64,000 nucleotides of DNA, taken from assembly GCF_018130145.1 (NCBI RefSeq), contig NZ_JAFCMB010000013.1, positions 1 through 64,000 on the forward strand, read 5' to 3'. The position numbers were made by a program, and so were the translations under genes. Position 1 is the first letter of the stretch; each line of letters opens with the position of its first letter. This DNA is from Bradyrhizobium sp. AUGA SZCCT0176 (lineage in GTDB: Bacteria; Pseudomonadota; Alphaproteobacteria; Rhizobiales; Xanthobacteraceae). Below, piece by piece: positions 1 to 9,024 of this stretch. The notes under the pieces were generated by a model. It was not told where the DNA came from. It saw nothing but the letters and a program-made list of their open reading frames with translations, and searched no databases.

Positions 1-353
1 AAGCCGAAGCCGAGCGTCACCGCGAGCACGATCCAGACATAGGGATTGAGCGGGTTGGCCCACAGCAGCGTCGAGACGACGAGGCCGGACAGGATCATCA
101 GCCCGCCCATCGTCGGCGTGCCCTTCTTGGCGATGATGTGCGAGGCCGGACCATCGGTGCGGATCGGCTGGCCCTTGCCCTGCCGCAGCCTTAAGTGATC
201 GATGATCCAGGGACCGAACAGGAACACGAACAGCGCGCCCGTCACCATCGCCCCGCCGGTGCGGAAGGTGATGTAGCGAAAGACGTTGAGGAGGCCGCGC
301 AAGAAGGAGAAAGCGGGGACGGTGTTGGAAAGCTCGATCAGCCAGTAAAACAT
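1..353 (-). CDS. mraY: MraY, N-terminal part (runs off the left edge)
   Basis: Phospho-N-acetylmuramoyl-pentapeptide transferase makes lipid I from UDP-MurNAc-pentapeptide and undecaprenyl phosphate in the inner membrane. Only about 117 N-terminal residues are visible. They keep the family hallmarks: start MFYWLIELSN, the intact RGLLNVFRYITFRTGGA segment and the TPTMGG motif. The start is the ATG at 351-353, whose upstream base follows directly on the TGA (354-356) of the mutated copy. It is the last visible gene of the dcw run, which reads right to left. I take this as the functional copy because it has the canonical residues that its neighbour has lost; the catalytic centre lies outside the window. 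Confidence 0.9.
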   Translation of the reverse strand, partial: MFYWLIELSNTVPAFSFLRGLLNVFRYITFRTGGAMVTGALFVFLFGPWIIDHLRLRQGKGQPIRTDGPASHIIAKKGTPTMGGLMILSGLVVSTLLWANPLNPYVWIVLAVTLGFG

Positions 354-1283
354 TCAATATGCCCTATTGCGCGGCACGGATACCGCTTGCAGCACGAACA
401 ACCCGACGATGACGGCGAGCAGCATCTCGTGTTTGACCGCGACTGCGATGGCGCCCAGCATACCGCCGAGCGCAAGTGAACCGGTATCGCCCATGAAGGT
501 TGACGCCGGTGGCGCGTTGAACCACAGGAATCCCAATCCGGCGCCGAGCACCGCGCCGCACAGCACCGCGAGTTCACTGGTGCCGGCGACGTATCTCATC
601 TGCAGATAGTCGGATAAAACGGCGTTGCCGGTGAGATATGCGATCATGCTGAGGCTTAGCCCGGCGATCATGACGAGGACAATCGCAAGACCGTCGAGAC
701 CGTCGGTGAGATTGACCGCGTTGCCGGCGCCGACAATGACGAGGGCGCCGAAGATCGCGAAGAACCAGCCGAAATTGACCACCACGTCCTTCAGGAAGGG
801 GACCCCGAGCGAGGTGTACGTCACGTCGCGGCCGAGCCGCACCAGCGCGTAACAGGCGATCAGCGCGATCACGCCTTGGATAGCGAGACCAAACCTGCCC
901 GCAACACCGCTGCGGGTCTGTTTCGTTATCGTCAGATAATCGTTGTAAAAGCCGACAAAGCCGAAGCCGAGCGTCACCGCGAGCACGATCCAGACATAGG
1001 GATTGAGCGGGTTGGCCCACAGCAGCGTCGAGACGACGAGGCCGGACAGGATCATCAGCCCGCTTATCGTCGGCATGCCTTTCCTGGCGATGATGTGCGC
1101 CGCCGGGCCATCGGTGCGGATCGGCTGGCCCTTGCGCTGCCGCAGCCTTAAGCGATCGATGATCCAGGGGCCGAACAGGAACACGAACAGCGCGCCCGTC
1201 ACCATCGCCCCGCCGCTGCGGAAGGTGATGAAACGGGCGAAAGCAGGGACGGTGTTGGAATGTTCGATCAGCCAGTAAAACAT
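354..1283 (-). pseudogene. Truncated, mutated tandem copy of mraY
   Basis: A 309-residue open frame that is clearly MraY, but the family is normally about 360-370 residues. NLTDGLDGLA and FMGDTGSLALGG are intact. Defects seen: the first Asp of the catalytic DD pair is Asn (N114-D115), the following YLKV is YLTI, TPTMGG has become MPTISG, and about 10 residues are deleted after VPAF. The frame ends PRNRAY-stop just after LQAVSV, so the C-terminal cytoplasmic loop with the HHH motif and the last helices are missing. Nucleotides 958-1300 repeat 1-370 with a deletion of roughly 30 bases. I infer a tandem duplication followed by decay; a non-catalytic membrane role cannot be excluded, since the frame stays open. 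Confidence 0.8.
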
Positions 1284-1448
1284 TCAGTATGCCCTGTTGC
1301 GGCCTGGTTGCGCCGTCTTGCCGGGTAAGCGCATTGCTAGCGCGTTGACAATCGTTTTCATCCTAGAAACCAAGCAAATCCTGGTCACGATCGCGGCGGC
1401 ACGTCAGCGAATCACCACGGAAATCACGGGTGGGTCAGCCCGGCCAGT

Positions 1449-2831
1449 TTACGCTTTTGCCTGTAAGGCGGCCAGCAGCTTGGGCACAAACTTGTTGACC
1501 CAGAACATCTTTTTGCTGCCCTTGACCACCACGACGTCACCGCTTTGCAACAATGCGGCGATTTTCTGCGGCTCCAGCGTGGCCGGGTCGTCGTGCCAGC
1601 CGAGGGCGCTGTTGGCCGGCAGCAGGTCGTAGAGATGGCGCATCAGCGGGCCGACACAATAGACGCCGTCGATGCCGGGCAGATCCCTGGCCAGCTTGAC
1701 ATGATAGGCGGGTGCGTCGGGGCCGAGTTCCAGCATGTCACCCATGATGGCGATACGCCGGCCTGACTTGACCGGCCGCGCCTTCAGGCTGTCGAGCGCC
1801 GCGACCATGCTGGCCGGATTGCCGTTGAAACTGTCGTCGATCACGGTGACGCCGGCTGCGGTCTGCTCCACCCCGCGCCCAGTCATGATGCCGACCTTGC
1901 CGAGCTCTTTGGCCAGCGCCGCTTCATCGAGGCTGGCGGCATGGATCGATGCCAGCGCGGCCAGCGCGTTCTGCAGGCGATGCGGCGCGCCCGGCGTCAG
2001 TTCGAACGCGACCTGTTTGCCGCCAACTTGCGCTGACACGTCCCAGCTTTCGCCATGCGGGCTGTGTTTCAACTCATGCACTTCCGAGCCATTGCCGAAG
2101 CGGACAAGCTTGCCGTTCCATTCCGGCGCTTCGACGCCGGTCGGCAGCACCAGCACGCCGTTTTGCGGGAGGCCCTCCGCGATGCTCACCTTCTCGCGCC
2201 GGATCGCCTCCAGGCTGCCGAGCTTTTCCAGATGCACCGGCTGAACGTTGACCACCAGCGCCACGGTCGGCTGCGTCAGTTCGCTGAGCCGCGCGATTTC
2301 GCCGGTCTGGTTCATGCCCATTTCCACCACCCACAGCGAGGCGCTCGGGCTGGCATTGCACAGCGTCAGCGGCACGCCCCAGAAATTATTGAAACTGCTC
2401 GGGCTGGCATAGGCGTTCGGATAGGCGGCGAGATATTCCTTGGTGCTGGTCTTGCCGGCGCTGCCGGTTAGGCCGATCACCGGGCCCTTGAACCGCGCCC
2501 GCGCCGCGCGCGCCAAACCCCAGAGACCGTCGATCAGCGTATCCTTGACGATCAGCTGCGGAACACTCACGCCTTCGATCCTGTGCGGCACGATCATCGC
2601 CACCGCGCCGGCGGCTTCCGCCTTGTCGGCGAACTCCCAGCCGTCGCGCGCGCTGGCGAAACTCGAAATGAAGCCGCCGCTCGGCGTGCCGCTGAGCGCC
2701 ACGAACAGGCATCCGGGTTTTACCAGCCGGCTGTCCTGCGTGACAAAATCGATCGCGGTGTCGGGAAATGTACCCGCAAGGCCCAGCGCCTTTGCAATCC
2801 CGGCAATCGTCCACAATGGCGCAGCGCTCAT
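1449..2831 (-). CDS. murF: MurF, UDP-MurNAc-tripeptide--D-Ala-D-Ala ligase
   Basis: Adds D-Ala-D-Ala to the UDP-MurNAc-tripeptide in the cytoplasm, using ATP. At 460 aa it has the usual length. The Mur-ligase ATP loop is TGSAGKTST (about 122-130), and the middle domain contains the VVEMGMNQTGEIARL stretch typical of MurF. The C-terminal domain has the DSFNGNPASM region. Its ATG overlaps the TGA of murE (2828-2831), so the two are probably translationally coupled. About 165 bases separate its stop from the start of the decayed mraY copy. Confidence 0.95.
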   Translation of the reverse strand: MSAAPLWTIAGIAKALGLAGTFPDTAIDFVTQDSRLVKPGCLFVALSGTPSGGFISSFASARDGWEFADKAEAAGAVAMIVPHRIEGVSVPQLIVKDTLIDGLWGLARAARARFKGPVIGLTGSAGKTSTKEYLAAYPNAYASPSSFNNFWGVPLTLCNASPSASLWVVEMGMNQTGEIARLSELTQPTVALVVNVQPVHLEKLGSLEAIRREKVSIAEGLPQNGVLVLPTGVEAPEWNGKLVRFGNGSEVHELKHSPHGESWDVSAQVGGKQVAFELTPGAPHRLQNALAALASIHAASLDEAALAKELGKVGIMTGRGVEQTAAGVTVIDDSFNGNPASMVAALDSLKARPVKSGRRIAIMGDMLELGPDAPAYHVKLARDLPGIDGVYCVGPLMRHLYDLLPANSALGWHDDPATLEPQKIAALLQSGDVVVVKGSKKMFWVNKFVPKLLAALQAKA

Positions 2832-4282
2832 GCATTCCTCTCCGCCAGCGCGGCTGCCACCGCGTCGTGATCACTGAATGGTAATGTCTTGTCGCCGACG
2901 ATCTGGCCGGTCTCGTGGCCCTTGCCCGCGATCAATAGCGCGTCGCCCGGCTGCAACGCCGCAATCCCGGCCTTGATGGCTTCCGCCCGGTCGCCGATAT
3001 CAGCGGCGTCCCTGGCAGCGTCCAGAATGGCGGCGCGGATTTTTTGGGGATTCTCGCTGCGCGGATTGTCGTCGGTGACGATCACGCCGTCGGCGTTCTC
3101 GGCCGCGATCGCGCCCATCAGCGGACGCTTGCCGGCGTCACGGTCGCCGCCGCAACCGAACACCACGACCAGTTTTCGTTTCGCATAAGGCCGCAGCGCC
3201 TGCAGCGCTTTCGCCAGCGCGTCCGGCTTGTGCGCGTAGTCGACAAAGATCGGCGCGCCATTATGTTCGCCGACCTGTTCCAGCCGGCCCTTGGCGCCTT
3301 CGAGATGTTCGAGGCCGGCGAGCACCGCCGCGGCTTCGCTGCCGGTACCGATCGCCAGCCCCGCTGCGACCAGCGCATTCTCGATCTGGAATTCACCGAC
3401 CAGCGGCAGCTTGATCATATGCCTGCGCCCGCGATGCTCGAGCGTCAGCTTCTGCGCAAAGCCATCGACGATTGCATCGACCAGACGGATTCCCTCGCCC
3501 AAACCGTCCGCGTTGCGGCCGATGGCGATGATCCGCAGTTTCCGTTCCCGCGCGGCGTCGATCACCTGTTGCGAGCAATCATGATCGGCCGAGATCACAG
3601 CGGCTCCATCGGCCACGACGAGATCGCGGAACAGCCGCAGCTTGGCGCCGAGGTAATGCGCGACGTCGGGATGATAATCCATGTGGTCGCGCGTCAAATT
3701 GGTAAAGCCGCCGGCAGCGATGCGCACGCCGTCGAGCCTGTATTGGTCGAGCCCGTGCGACGAGGCTTCAAAGGCAAGATGGGTGACGCCATCGCCGGCG
3801 ATCGCGTCGAGCTGGCGATGCAGCGCGATCGGGTCCGGCGTCGTCAGCGAGCCGTAGACGGTGCGCTTCGGCGAGACGAGCCCGATGGTGCCGATGCTGG
3901 CGGAGACGTGGCCGAGCCGCTGCCAGATCTGGCGGGTGAACGCCGCGACCGAAGTTTTTCCACTCGTGCCGGTGACGGCTGCGATTGTCTGGGGTTGCTT
4001 CGGATAGAACCGTGCCGCCGCCAGCGCCAGCGCACGGCGCGGATTTGGCGTGGTGACAAACGGCACGCGATCGCTTGTGGCGTGTTCGCCCGCGATCGCG
4101 ACCGCGCCAGCGGCAATGGCTGAATCAACAAAGCGCGAACCATCGGTCTTGCTGCCGGCGAGCGCGAAAAACAAATCGCCCGGCTTCACCGCGCGGCTGT
4201 CCACCGCCAGGCCCGTCACGTCGACAGATTCGGCCTGCGGCTCGATCGCGGCATCATTGCTGAAGAGGTCGCGAAGTTTCAT
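2828..4282 (-). CDS. murE: MurE, UDP-MurNAc-dipeptide--meso-DAP ligase
   Basis: Adds the third residue to UDP-MurNAc-L-Ala-D-Glu. The ATP-binding loop is TGTSGKTS (about 104-111). The substrate motif TDDNPRSE near residue 409 is the DNPR signature of enzymes that use meso-diaminopimelate rather than lysine, as expected of a Gram-negative. It is 484 aa, the normal length. It lies 47 bases after ftsI and overlaps murF by 4 bases, so it belongs to one operon with them. Confidence 0.96.
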   Translation of the reverse strand: MKLRDLFSNDAAIEPQAESVDVTGLAVDSRAVKPGDLFFALAGSKTDGSRFVDSAIAAGAVAIAGEHATSDRVPFVTTPNPRRALALAAARFYPKQPQTIAAVTGTSGKTSVAAFTRQIWQRLGHVSASIGTIGLVSPKRTVYGSLTTPDPIALHRQLDAIAGDGVTHLAFEASSHGLDQYRLDGVRIAAGGFTNLTRDHMDYHPDVAHYLGAKLRLFRDLVVADGAAVISADHDCSQQVIDAARERKLRIIAIGRNADGLGEGIRLVDAIVDGFAQKLTLEHRGRRHMIKLPLVGEFQIENALVAAGLAIGTGSEAAAVLAGLEHLEGAKGRLEQVGEHNGAPIFVDYAHKPDALAKALQALRPYAKRKLVVVFGCGGDRDAGKRPLMGAIAAENADGVIVTDDNPRSENPQKIRAAILDAARDAADIGDRAEAIKAGIAALQPGDALLIAGKGHETGQIVGDKTLPFSDHDAVAAALAERNA

Positions 4283-4329
4283 GGTCGTCCAGTCCGGCCC
4301 GGGCGCAGCTTGGCGCGTCGTCCTACGCC

Positions 4330-6087
4330 TTACTGGGTTGTCCTCGATGTCGCAAGAATGAGGCGATCTGCCGTCGGCAGATCGAAGCGCGGTTCGACGC
4401 CCAAAAGCGGTCCGATTCGGGCGATCACCTTGCCGCCGGTCGGCACCGTGTTCCAGCCCGAGGTGATGAAACCATGGGTTTCCGGCAGCGCCTTGGGCTC
4501 GTCCAGCATGATCAGCAGCTGATATTGCGGGTTGTCGGCCGGGAAGATTGCGGTGAAGGAATTGAGCACCTGCTTCTTGGAATAGCGGCCATTGACCACT
4601 TTTTCCGAAGTGCCGGTCTTGCCGCCGATGTAATAGCCCTTCACGTCGGCTTTCTTCGCGGTTCCGATCTCGGCGTTCAGCCGCATCAGATACCGCATCT
4701 TGTCCGACGTTTCGGTCTTGAGCACCTTCTTGCCGATCGCCCTGGCTTCTTCCTCCGAGCGCTTGAGGAAGGTCGGCGGGATAAGATAGCCGCCATTGAC
4801 GACCGCGTTGATGCCCATCACGGCCTGCAGCGGCGCCACCGCCATGCCGTGGCCGAAGGCAATGGTGATGGTGTTGAGTTCACCCCAGCGCTTCGGCACG
4901 ATCGGCGACGTGCTTTCCGGCAGTTCGGTGCGCAGCCGGTCCAACTGGCCGAGCTTTTTCAGGAACGCCTTGTGCGCCTCGACGCCCTGCCCCAGCGCGA
5001 TCTTGGCCGCGCCGACGTTCGAGGAAAACGTGAATACTTCCGACAGCGTGATCGAGCGGCCGACGGGATGCGTATCGTGGATGGTGAACTTGCCGTATTT
5101 CATCGCACCCCGGCCGTCGTAGAGCGTGTTGAGGTTGGCCTTGCCGGAATCCAGCGCCATCGCCAGCGTCAGCGCCTTGAAGGTCGAGCCCATCTCGAAC
5201 ACGCCGGTGGTCAGGCGGTTGATGCGGTCGGGGTCGTGCGCCTCTTTCGGGTTGTTCGGGTCGAAATCCGGCAACGACACCAGCGCGACGATCTCGCCGG
5301 TCCTGACGTTGGAGACGAGGCCGGAGGCGGCCTTGGCCTTGTACTTCTCTTTCGCTTTCATCAGTTCGTCGCGCAGCGCGTGCTCGACGCGCAGATCGAT
5401 CGACAATTCCACCGGCCGCTGCAGCCGATCGGTGGCAAAGCCGGCGCGATGCAGATCGGCCAATCCGTTATTGTCGAGCCACTTCTCCATCCCGGCGATG
5501 CCCTGGTTGTCGATATTGACCAGACCGATCAGATGGGCGACCGACGCACCGGTCGGATAGACGCGCTTGTTCTCGCGCAGGAAGCCGATGCCGGGAATGC
5601 CGAGGCGATGAATCGCCTGCTGCTGCTTCGACGTGATCTCGCGCTTCAGCCACACAAAGCCCTTGCGCGACGACAACCGCTCGCGCACCTCGGTCGTGTC
5701 GAGATCGGGCAATGTCGCGGTCAGAAGCTCGATCGCCTCGTCCTTGTCGATGATGCGGCGCGGTTCGCCGAACAGGCTCGGCGACTTGACGTCGGTCGCC
5801 AATATCTCGCCGTTACGATCGACGATGTCGGGCCGCGCGGTCGCGATCGCGTCCCGCGAGCCGGTGCGGGCCGAGCTGTGGCTGTCGGCGCCGATCGCAA
5901 ACATGACGAGGCGTCCGGCAATGATGGCGTACACCAATGCGAACGCCAGCACCGCAAATCCGACGCGCGCGCGCGCCTTCGCCGCGCGATCGACATTGCG
6001 CCCGTAGAGCACGCTGCGGATCAGCCGCTGACGCCAGGGCTCGGCAGGCTTGGCAGGTCGGCTGGTGACAAGCGCCTGATCGGTCAT
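4330..6087 (-). CDS. ftsI: FtsI / PBP3, septal peptidoglycan transpeptidase
   Basis: Division-specific class B penicillin-binding protein. It has a short cytoplasmic N-terminus, one membrane anchor (about 43-65), a dimerisation domain and the transpeptidase domain. All three active-site motifs are visible: S301-T-F-K304, S355-S-N357 and K490-T-G492. At 585 aa it is typical. Its ATG overlaps the stop of ftsL by 4 bases, so it is coupled to its FtsL partner. Confidence 0.96.
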   Translation of the reverse strand: MTDQALVTSRPAKPAEPWRQRLIRSVLYGRNVDRAAKARARVGFAVLAFALVYAIIAGRLVMFAIGADSHSSARTGSRDAIATARPDIVDRNGEILATDVKSPSLFGEPRRIIDKDEAIELLTATLPDLDTTEVRERLSSRKGFVWLKREITSKQQQAIHRLGIPGIGFLRENKRVYPTGASVAHLIGLVNIDNQGIAGMEKWLDNNGLADLHRAGFATDRLQRPVELSIDLRVEHALRDELMKAKEKYKAKAASGLVSNVRTGEIVALVSLPDFDPNNPKEAHDPDRINRLTTGVFEMGSTFKALTLAMALDSGKANLNTLYDGRGAMKYGKFTIHDTHPVGRSITLSEVFTFSSNVGAAKIALGQGVEAHKAFLKKLGQLDRLRTELPESTSPIVPKRWGELNTITIAFGHGMAVAPLQAVMGINAVVNGGYLIPPTFLKRSEEEARAIGKKVLKTETSDKMRYLMRLNAEIGTAKKADVKGYYIGGKTGTSEKVVNGRYSKKQVLNSFTAIFPADNPQYQLLIMLDEPKALPETHGFITSGWNTVPTGGKVIARIGPLLGVEPRFDLPTADRLILATSRTTQ

Positions 6088-6476
6088 CGCTGATCTCCCG
6101 GCGCGGGCACCGAGCCGGTCACGGTCGGCGCATCGGTGGCAGCCTCGATGGTATTGATCATCGCGCCGATCGGATCGGGCGCGCCTGGCCTTGCAAAGCT
6201 GGGCGGCCGTTCCGGCAGGTTCTTCAACTGGTCATATTGCGTGGCGACCAGCGACTTCAGCGGAAGGTGGCGGTCGGCAAGGCCCTGCAGCCGCAGCGGC
6301 GCGTCGAGCTTGGCCCATTCGGCGCGGAGCCCAGCAATGGCGTCGCGCTGCTCGCGGATTTCCGCGTTCAGCCGCAGCACGCGCTCGGTGCGCGAGGTCG
6401 ATTCCATCTTGATCCGGTAGACATAGGAGGCGGCGAACACCAGCATGCCGATCACGAGGAGGTGGATGATCCGCAT
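6084..6476 (-). CDS. ftsL: FtsL-like cell division protein
   Basis: About 130 aa. The N-terminal membrane helix (IIHLLVIGMLVFAASYVY) is followed by an alpha-helical, coiled-coil-like segment with LRLNAEIREQRDAI and a Pro-rich tail. That architecture, and the position between rsmH and ftsI, identify FtsL, a small bitopic divisome protein that works with FtsI. I chose the ATG at 6476 because the helix begins right after it; the frame extends 13 residues further upstream into rsmH. Sequence conservation is weak in this family, so the call rests on topology and synteny. Confidence 0.85.
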   Translation of the reverse strand: MRIIHLLVIGMLVFAASYVYRIKMESTSRTERVLRLNAEIREQRDAIAGLRAEWAKLDAPLRLQGLADRHLPLKSLVATQYDQLKNLPERPPSFARPGAPDPIGAMINTIEAATDAPTVTGSVPAPGDQR

Positions 6477-6478
6477 GA

Positions 6479-7474
6479 TCAGCCTCCCCTCATGACGCTG
6501 TCGATGGTCGGCCACGCCGGCAGTGCGTCTGCGGCATGCGCCGGCGCCACGGTCCGCTCGGCGGCGCGCAGTTTGGCGGACCGTGCACGCGGATTGGCCG
6601 ATATCTCCGCCTCATTCGGCGTGACCGGACGCTTGGTCAGAATCTGGAAACTCGGAACGGCCTGCGCGACCTCGGGCAGATGCCGCGATCCGCCGCCGGA
6701 CTTGCCGCGCTGGTTAAGGAAATCCTTGACGATGCGGTCTTCCAGCGAATGAAACGACACCACGACCAGCCGGCCGCCCGGCTTCAGCACGCGTTCCGCC
6801 GCCGACAGCGCCAGATGCAGCTCGTCCAGTTCCGCGTTGACGAAAATCCGCAAGCCCTGGAACGTCCGCGTCGCCGGATGAATTTCGTTCGGCTTGGAGC
6901 GGACCACCTTGCCGACGATGTCGGCGAGCGCCTTCGTGGTCGTGATCGGCGCTTCCTTGCGGGCGGCGACGATGGCGCGCGCGACGCCGCGGGAGTGACG
7001 CTCCTCGCCGAAGATGTAGATGATGTTGGCGAGATCGGCTTCGGAGGCTTTCGCGACCACGTCCGCCGCGGTCGGGCCGTCATGGCCCATCCGCATGTCG
7101 AGCGGGCCACCGAGCCGGAACGAGAAGCCGCGCTCGGCCTGGTCGAGCTGCATCGAGGAGACGCCGACGTCCATCACGACGCCATCGACGGCATCAACGC
7201 CCTGCGCGGTACAGACCTCGGCGAGATTGGAAAACCGGTCCTCGACCAGCGTCAGCCCGCCATCGGCCTGGTCGACCAGATCGAACCCGCCAGTAATCGC
7301 CGACCGGTCGCGGTCGATACCGATCACCCGGGTTCCAGCGGTTTGCAGGATCATGCGGCTGTAGCCGCCGGCGCCGAAGGTGGCATCGACATAGATGCCG
7401 CCGTCGCGGGGGCCAAGCATCTCGACCGCCTCGCGGCCGAGAACGGGGATATGGCGGGAGGCAGCCGGGGTCAT
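6479..7474 (-). CDS. rsmH: RsmH, 16S rRNA m4C1402 methyltransferase
   Basis: Methylates N4 of cytidine 1402 in 16S rRNA, using S-adenosylmethionine. The start at 7474 gives MTPAASRHIPVLGREAVEML, the usual N-terminus; the open frame runs 74 codons further upstream but that part is not conserved-looking. The SAM-binding motif DATFGAGGYS lies near residues 29-38 and the family motif VVSFHSLEDRIVKDF is present. The protein is 331 aa. It is the first gene of the dcw run here. No mraZ gene is seen upstream, although mraZ often precedes rsmH in other bacteria. Confidence 0.95.
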   Translation of the reverse strand: MTPAASRHIPVLGREAVEMLGPRDGGIYVDATFGAGGYSRMILQTAGTRVIGIDRDRSAITGGFDLVDQADGGLTLVEDRFSNLAEVCTAQGVDAVDGVVMDVGVSSMQLDQAERGFSFRLGGPLDMRMGHDGPTAADVVAKASEADLANIIYIFGEERHSRGVARAIVAARKEAPITTTKALADIVGKVVRSKPNEIHPATRTFQGLRIFVNAELDELHLALSAAERVLKPGGRLVVVSFHSLEDRIVKDFLNQRGKSGGGSRHLPEVAQAVPSFQILTKRPVTPNEAEISANPRARSAKLRAAERTVAPAHAADALPAWPTIDSVMRGG

Positions 7475-7737
7475 TCGCCGGCCTTCAGCGTATTCCAACG
7501 TGCACAACTGAAACTGGACGCCAACCGGCCCATTGCGCCTCAAATCCCTGCGCTTTGCCGGGCTGTTCCGGCCAAAAACCCGCTGCGAGGCGCGACTGCT
7601 GTCATCAACCCCAGCCCGCAACCCCTGTTTTCCGGACGGAATTTGCTGGGCTGCCATGGCTTTTCGAGCGTGAAAGAGGGCCTCGGCCGTCCCCAAAACC
7701 GGTTCGGCTCTTCATCACTTAGTAACGGCACTTAGCG

Positions 7738-7752
7738 TTAAGAAAGCGTTGA
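7738..7752. promoter_or_regulatory. Possible CtrA-type site upstream of the dcw cluster
   Basis: TTAA-N7-TTGA, seven of eight matches to the TTAA-N7-TTAA consensus of the alphaproteobacterial cell-cycle regulator CtrA. The position upstream of division genes makes it plausible, but such matches also occur by chance. Confidence 0.3.
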
Positions 7753-7794
7753 TGATCGGCCGCGGCTTTTACGCGCTTTTTTACTACTGCAGGC

Positions 7795-7892
7795 CGGTGA
7801 TGTCCCGGCTCACTGGCCCAGCCAGTAACGGCTCACCTCGTGAAGGCAGTGATGCCCGGCTCACCTGGCGCAGACAGTGATGCCCGCCGCAC
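7795..7892. repeat. Four imperfect direct repeats (28/24/28 spacing)
   Basis: The core CAGTGATGCCCGGCTCAC occurs in degenerate form at about 7795, 7823, 7847 and 7875. The spacing of 28, 24 and 28 bases approximates whole helical turns. The last two copies are the closest to each other. Could be an array of protein-binding sites or a degenerate intergenic repeat. Confidence 0.5.
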
Positions 7893-8103
7893 ACACTCGG
7901 TCAAAATACGAAACCGGGCGCGGCTGCCGGATTGCGCGGATGACTTGGTAAAGGAATAGTAAACATCGATATTTTGTAAAATTTGCGGGTTGTCGTTCTC
8001 CTGCCCGGTTTGAGCTCATATAATGGCTGCTGGTTCGTTCACGTCCGCTGGTATTGATTCGAAGCGTCAACGCGCCCTTCCCGTTCCCAGGGCTAACGCG
8101 GAC

Positions 8104-8892
8104 ATGAAGACTTTTACCCCGGATTCCTCGATTGCCTCCGACGTGATTCCGTCGGCGAACTATGGCGACCGCAACAAGGGCCGCCTGCCCGACATGATCC
8201 TGCTGCACTACACCGGCATGCCGGATGTGGAAGGCGCGATCGCCCAGCTCTGCACGGCCGGAACCGACGTCTCGGCACATTACATCGTGCTGGAAGACGG
8301 CCGCATCGTGCAATCCGTGCCCGAGAGCAAGCGCGCCTGGCATGCCGGCGTGTCGTTCTGGGCCGGCGAAGAAGACATCAACTCCTGCTCGATCGGGGTC
8401 GAGATCATCAATCGCGGTCACGACTGGGGCTATCCGGATTTTCCGCTGCGCCAGGTCGCCGCCGTGATCGCGCTGTGCCGCGGCATCATGCTCCGCCGCA
8501 ACGTGCCGCCGCATCGCGTGCTCGCGCATTCCGACGTCGCGCCTGCGCGCAAAAAGGATCCCGGCGAGAAATTCCCGTGGCATTCGCTGGCCAATTCCGG
8601 CGTCGGCCATTGGGTGCAGCCGGCGCCGATCGTGCGCGGCGAATCGCTCAAGCTCGGCAGCATCAGCGACGATGTCGCTGGCCTGCAGACTGCCCTGGCG
8701 CGCTACGGCTACCAGGTGCCGAACCACGGCAAGTACGACGGCCCGACCATGGAAGTGGTCACCGCGTTCCAGCGCCACTTCCGCCCGGCCCGCGTCGACG
8801 GCATCGCCGATCATTCGACCATGAGCACGCTGCACGCGCTGCTGGCCACTTTGCCGGCCGATGCGACGCCGACCGCCGTCGCGGCGAAGTAG
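8104..8892 (+). CDS. N-acetylmuramoyl-L-alanine amidase with C-terminal PG-binding domain
   Basis: Amidase_2 (AmpD/AmiD-type zinc amidase) that cleaves the MurNAc-L-Ala bond. The zinc-ligand regions are visible as LLHYTGM and VLAHSDVAPARKKDPGE, and IGVEIINRG is the usual central strand. A PG_binding_1 domain follows (LQTALARYGYQVP ... VTAFQRHFRP). From MKTFTPDSS it is 262 aa. The frame extends to an ATG at 8023, adding 27 residues that do not look like a signal peptide; neither start has a strong Shine-Dalgarno sequence. No signal sequence is evident, so it may be a cytoplasmic recycling amidase of the AmpD type. Confidence 0.88.
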   Translation: MKTFTPDSSIASDVIPSANYGDRNKGRLPDMILLHYTGMPDVEGAIAQLCTAGTDVSAHYIVLEDGRIVQSVPESKRAWHAGVSFWAGEEDINSCSIGVEIINRGHDWGYPDFPLRQVAAVIALCRGIMLRRNVPPHRVLAHSDVAPARKKDPGEKFPWHSLANSGVGHWVQPAPIVRGESLKLGSISDDVAGLQTALARYGYQVPNHGKYDGPTMEVVTAFQRHFRPARVDGIADHSTMSTLHALLATLPADATPTAVAAK

Positions 8893-8911
8893 ATTAAGCG
8901 AGAGCATTCGA

Positions 8912-9024
8912 CCGTCATTGCCTGCGACAAACGCGAAGCGTTTGCGCAAAGGAGCAAAGCGACGAAGCAATCCATGCTTCGGCTTGGCGAGCTATGGGTT
9001 GCTTCGCTGCGCTCGCAATGACGG
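8912..9024. repeat. Palindromic intergenic repeat, family A (GTCATTGCGAG type)
   Basis: Ends in inverted copies of CGTCATTGC / GCAATGACG with GAAGCAATCCATG inside. A second copy lies at 56582-56670. It fills the gap between two convergent genes, so it may act as a bidirectional hairpin. Confidence 0.75.

Larger units (their letters stand above)
7475..8103. other. Leader region between rsmH and the divergent amidase
   Basis: About 550-630 non-coding bases, depending on the amidase start. It must hold the promoters for the leftward dcw cluster and the rightward amidase. I see no convincing ORF in it; a 63-codon leftward frame lacks any family signature. Two features stand out: a CtrA-like half-site pair at 7738-7752 and four imperfect direct repeats at 7795-7892. 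Confidence 0.5.

Noticed and set aside
4474..6093. A 539-codon plus-strand frame over ftsI
   Set aside because: Antisense shadow of ftsI, which has all three penicillin-binding motifs in the other direction.
7795..7892. CRISPR array
   Set aside because: Four degenerate repeats with 6-10 bases between cores, no conserved spacer length and no cas genes.
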